A stretch of 5,913 bases of DNA. It comes from an uncultured Clostridia bacterium. Lineage in GTDB: Bacteria; Bacillota; Clostridia; Lachnospirales; Lachnospiraceae. The stretch lies in NCBI GenBank assembly GCA_947304065.1, contig CAMZAI010000162.1, forward strand, positions 1 through 5,913, given 5' to 3'. Position numbers and translations under genes: made by a program. Below, piece by piece: positions 5,457-5,913 of this stretch (the stretch's first letter is position 1; every line of letters begins with the position of its first letter). Under the pieces are notes generated by a model, which was not told where the DNA came from, did not search any database, and worked only from the letters and a program-made list of their open reading frames with translations.

Positions 5457-5561
5457 ACAAGGTGTGAGACTGTGATGGATAAGCATGGTTCGGCACACCA
5501 TTACATTGTACTTACAAAGGTGTGGGGCTGCGTGGTTACGCGGCTGCCACACCACTTTTTT
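5457..5561 (+). ncRNA. Small RNA-B with two tandem hairpins
   Basis: A predicted RNA of about 105 nt. Hairpin 1 (5461-5499) repeats the RNA-A fold: GGTGTG pairs with CACACC (5494-5499), the A/G pair at the seventh position is a mismatch, and the inner helix CTGTG (5470-5474) with CATGG (5484-5488) is kept. An outer pairing of AAGTAC (5451-5456) with GTACTT (5508-5513) is possible. No T-run follows, so transcription should continue into hairpin 2 (5519-5553), where GGTGTGG pairs with CCACACC, then a bulged G at 5546, GGCT/GGCT, GCGT/ACGC and a GGTT loop. Six T residues (5556-5561) end it. Hairpin 2 has no promoter of its own at the equivalent position. The RNA resembles tandem-repeat antitoxin RNAs in layout only. 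Confidence 0.6.
5519..5561 (+). terminator. Intrinsic terminator ending RNA-B
   Basis: A stem of about 15 pairs (7 outer, 4 and 4 inner with one bulged G) and a GGTT loop is followed by AC and six T residues at 5556-5561. Confidence 0.75.
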
Positions 5562-5587
5562 ATGCAAAAAATCGTCACCGAAAATAC

Positions 5588-5622
5588 AACGTGCCTGTCA
5601 CAATAGCGACAGGCACGTTTTT
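5588..5622. terminator. Probably bidirectional terminator between the islet and trkA
   Basis: AACGTGCCTGTC (5588-5599) and GACAGGCACGTT (5608-5619) form a perfect 12-bp stem around an 8-nt loop. A T-run continues on the plus strand to 5622. On the minus strand the hairpin is followed by the T-rich GTATTTTCGG, and it lies about 22 bp after the trkA stop, so it most likely terminates trkA and shields it from plus-strand transcription. It shares GTGCCTGTCAC with the hairpin at 3848-3870. Confidence 0.75.
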
Positions 5623-5643
5623 CATGCTACTGAGTTATTTCGC

Positions 5644-5913
5644 TTATCCCAATATGTCATTCAGCGTCCTTATCCCCTTCTCCACCGGAGCGGTCACCAG
5701 CACGCGGTCGCCGACCTTCACGGTCGTGTCACCGGTCGGGATGATCAGCTCGCCGGCGCGGATAATACCGGAGATCAAGATGCCCTTCTTCAGGTGGAAA
5801 TCCTTCTCGCGGAGCGGGATATCGAGAGCCTTGAAATCGCGGCCCGCACCGAACTCCATGACCTCAGCTTGGCCGTCGGCCACGCGGTAGAAGCCGTGGT
5901 AAGTGCTGAGCGC
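5644..5913 (-). CDS. trkA: Trk potassium uptake protein TrkA, C-terminal part
   Basis: Only the last 89 codons are in the window; the gene enters from the right edge and stops with TAA at 5646-5644. The visible part is the closing RCK_C (TrkA_C) domain: FKALDIPLREKDFHLKKGIL, then ISGIIRAGELIIPTGDTTVK, VGDRVLVTAP and a final TLNDILG. The arrangement (ligand-pocket strand, a GDT turn, then VGDRVLV) is characteristic of the last domain of TrkA. TrkA is the cytoplasmic nucleotide-binding subunit that gates the TrkH/TrkG potassium channel. A KtrA-type or other RCK protein cannot be excluded without the N-terminal half. The terminator at 5588-5622 follows. Confidence 0.78.
   Translation of the reverse strand, partial: ALSTYHGFYRVADGQAEVMEFGAGRDFKALDIPLREKDFHLKKGILISGIIRAGELIIPTGDTTVKVGDRVLVTAPVEKGIRTLNDILG

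Larger units (their letters stand above)
5314..5553 (+). repeat. Three copies of a GGTGTG...CACACCA hairpin
   Basis: Copies lie at 5314-5352, 5461-5499 and 5519-5553. All have a GGTGTGN stem, a CTG in the 5' arm, an unpaired G on the 3' side of the inner helix, and A after the stem. The seventh pair changes from A-T in copy 1 to G-C in copy 3, a compensatory change that supports selection on RNA structure. Copies 1 and 2 are part of a 147-bp duplication that includes the promoter. Confidence 0.75.

Noticed and set aside
5275..5475. Plus-strand frame of 66 codons across the RNA genes
   Set aside because: It starts inside the nuclease end, crosses hairpin RNA-A, its T-run and the second promoter, has no ribosome binding site and is not maintained between the two repeat units (the second unit has TGA at the equivalent place).
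5314..5553. CRISPR array
   Set aside because: There are only three imperfect copies with unequal spacing (147 and 58 bp), each a hairpin with its own promoter or T-run, and no cas genes.
5310..5561. tRNA gene
   Set aside because: Despite a 7-bp outer stem, GGTTCG and a trailing A, the 35-39-nt units lack D, anticodon and proper T arms.
4851..5561. Classical type III toxin-antitoxin locus or a retron
   Set aside because: The protein has PD-(D/E)XK-like CdiA_C features, not the ToxN fold, and the RNA lies downstream with separate promoters; no reverse transcriptase is present.
5522..5890. Plus-strand frame covering the terminators and the trkA end
   Set aside because: It runs through two strong terminators and is antisense to the TrkA_C domain.

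Overview
The window looks like the chromosome of an anaerobic Firmicute, probably clostridial and near Lachnospiraceae. The evidence is protein type only: a CPCC-family small protein, a TFIIB-like double zinc-ribbon membrane protein followed by a TPM/poly-glycine protein, a tandem S1C-type protease and TrkA. No taxonomic marker is present. Most of the window is GC-rich and coded on the minus strand. Roughly 4700-5560 is clearly AT-richer and coded on the plus strand, which suggests an acquired islet.

Minus-strand cluster, read right to left from a promoter at 4735-4761: a 70-aa CPCC zinc-binding protein (4688-4476); a 192-aa membrane-anchored protein with a Ser/Asn-rich linker and a toxin-nuclease-like C-terminal domain (4470-3892); a 484-aa protein with two N-terminal zinc ribbons and four C-terminal membrane helices (3824-2370); a TPM-domain protein with 17 consecutive C-terminal glycines, overlapping the previous gene (2404-1616); and a secreted protein with two tandem trypsin-like domains that leaves the window at its left edge (1534-1). 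The tight spacing suggests an envelope-directed operon. A hairpin at 3848-3870 may modulate expression between the second and third genes.

Plus-strand islet: an extended -10 promoter (4816-4844) lies directly against the start codon of a 146-aa stand-alone nuclease resembling the C-terminal tRNase domain of CdiA contact-dependent inhibition toxins (4851-5291). Its last codons contain a near-consensus promoter (TTGACT, 17 bp, TATAAT) that should start a short structured RNA (about 5310-5361). Exactly 147 bp further on, the same promoter and hairpin recur and drive a longer RNA (about 5457-5561) carrying two related hairpins and ending in a strong terminator. The sequence before the second promoter still encodes what looks like the C-terminal tail of a second, lost nuclease copy. 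The arrangement is therefore [nuclease 3' end + promoter + hairpin RNA] duplicated, with one nuclease body lost. No protein antitoxin is visible. A toxin-RNA module, in which a CdiA_C-like nuclease is countered by a tandem-hairpin RNA, is the most interesting hypothesis here. It is inference, not proof.

Right edge: a probably bidirectional terminator (5588-5622) separates the islet from the 3' end of trkA (5913-5644, minus strand), the NAD-binding regulatory subunit of Trk potassium uptake.
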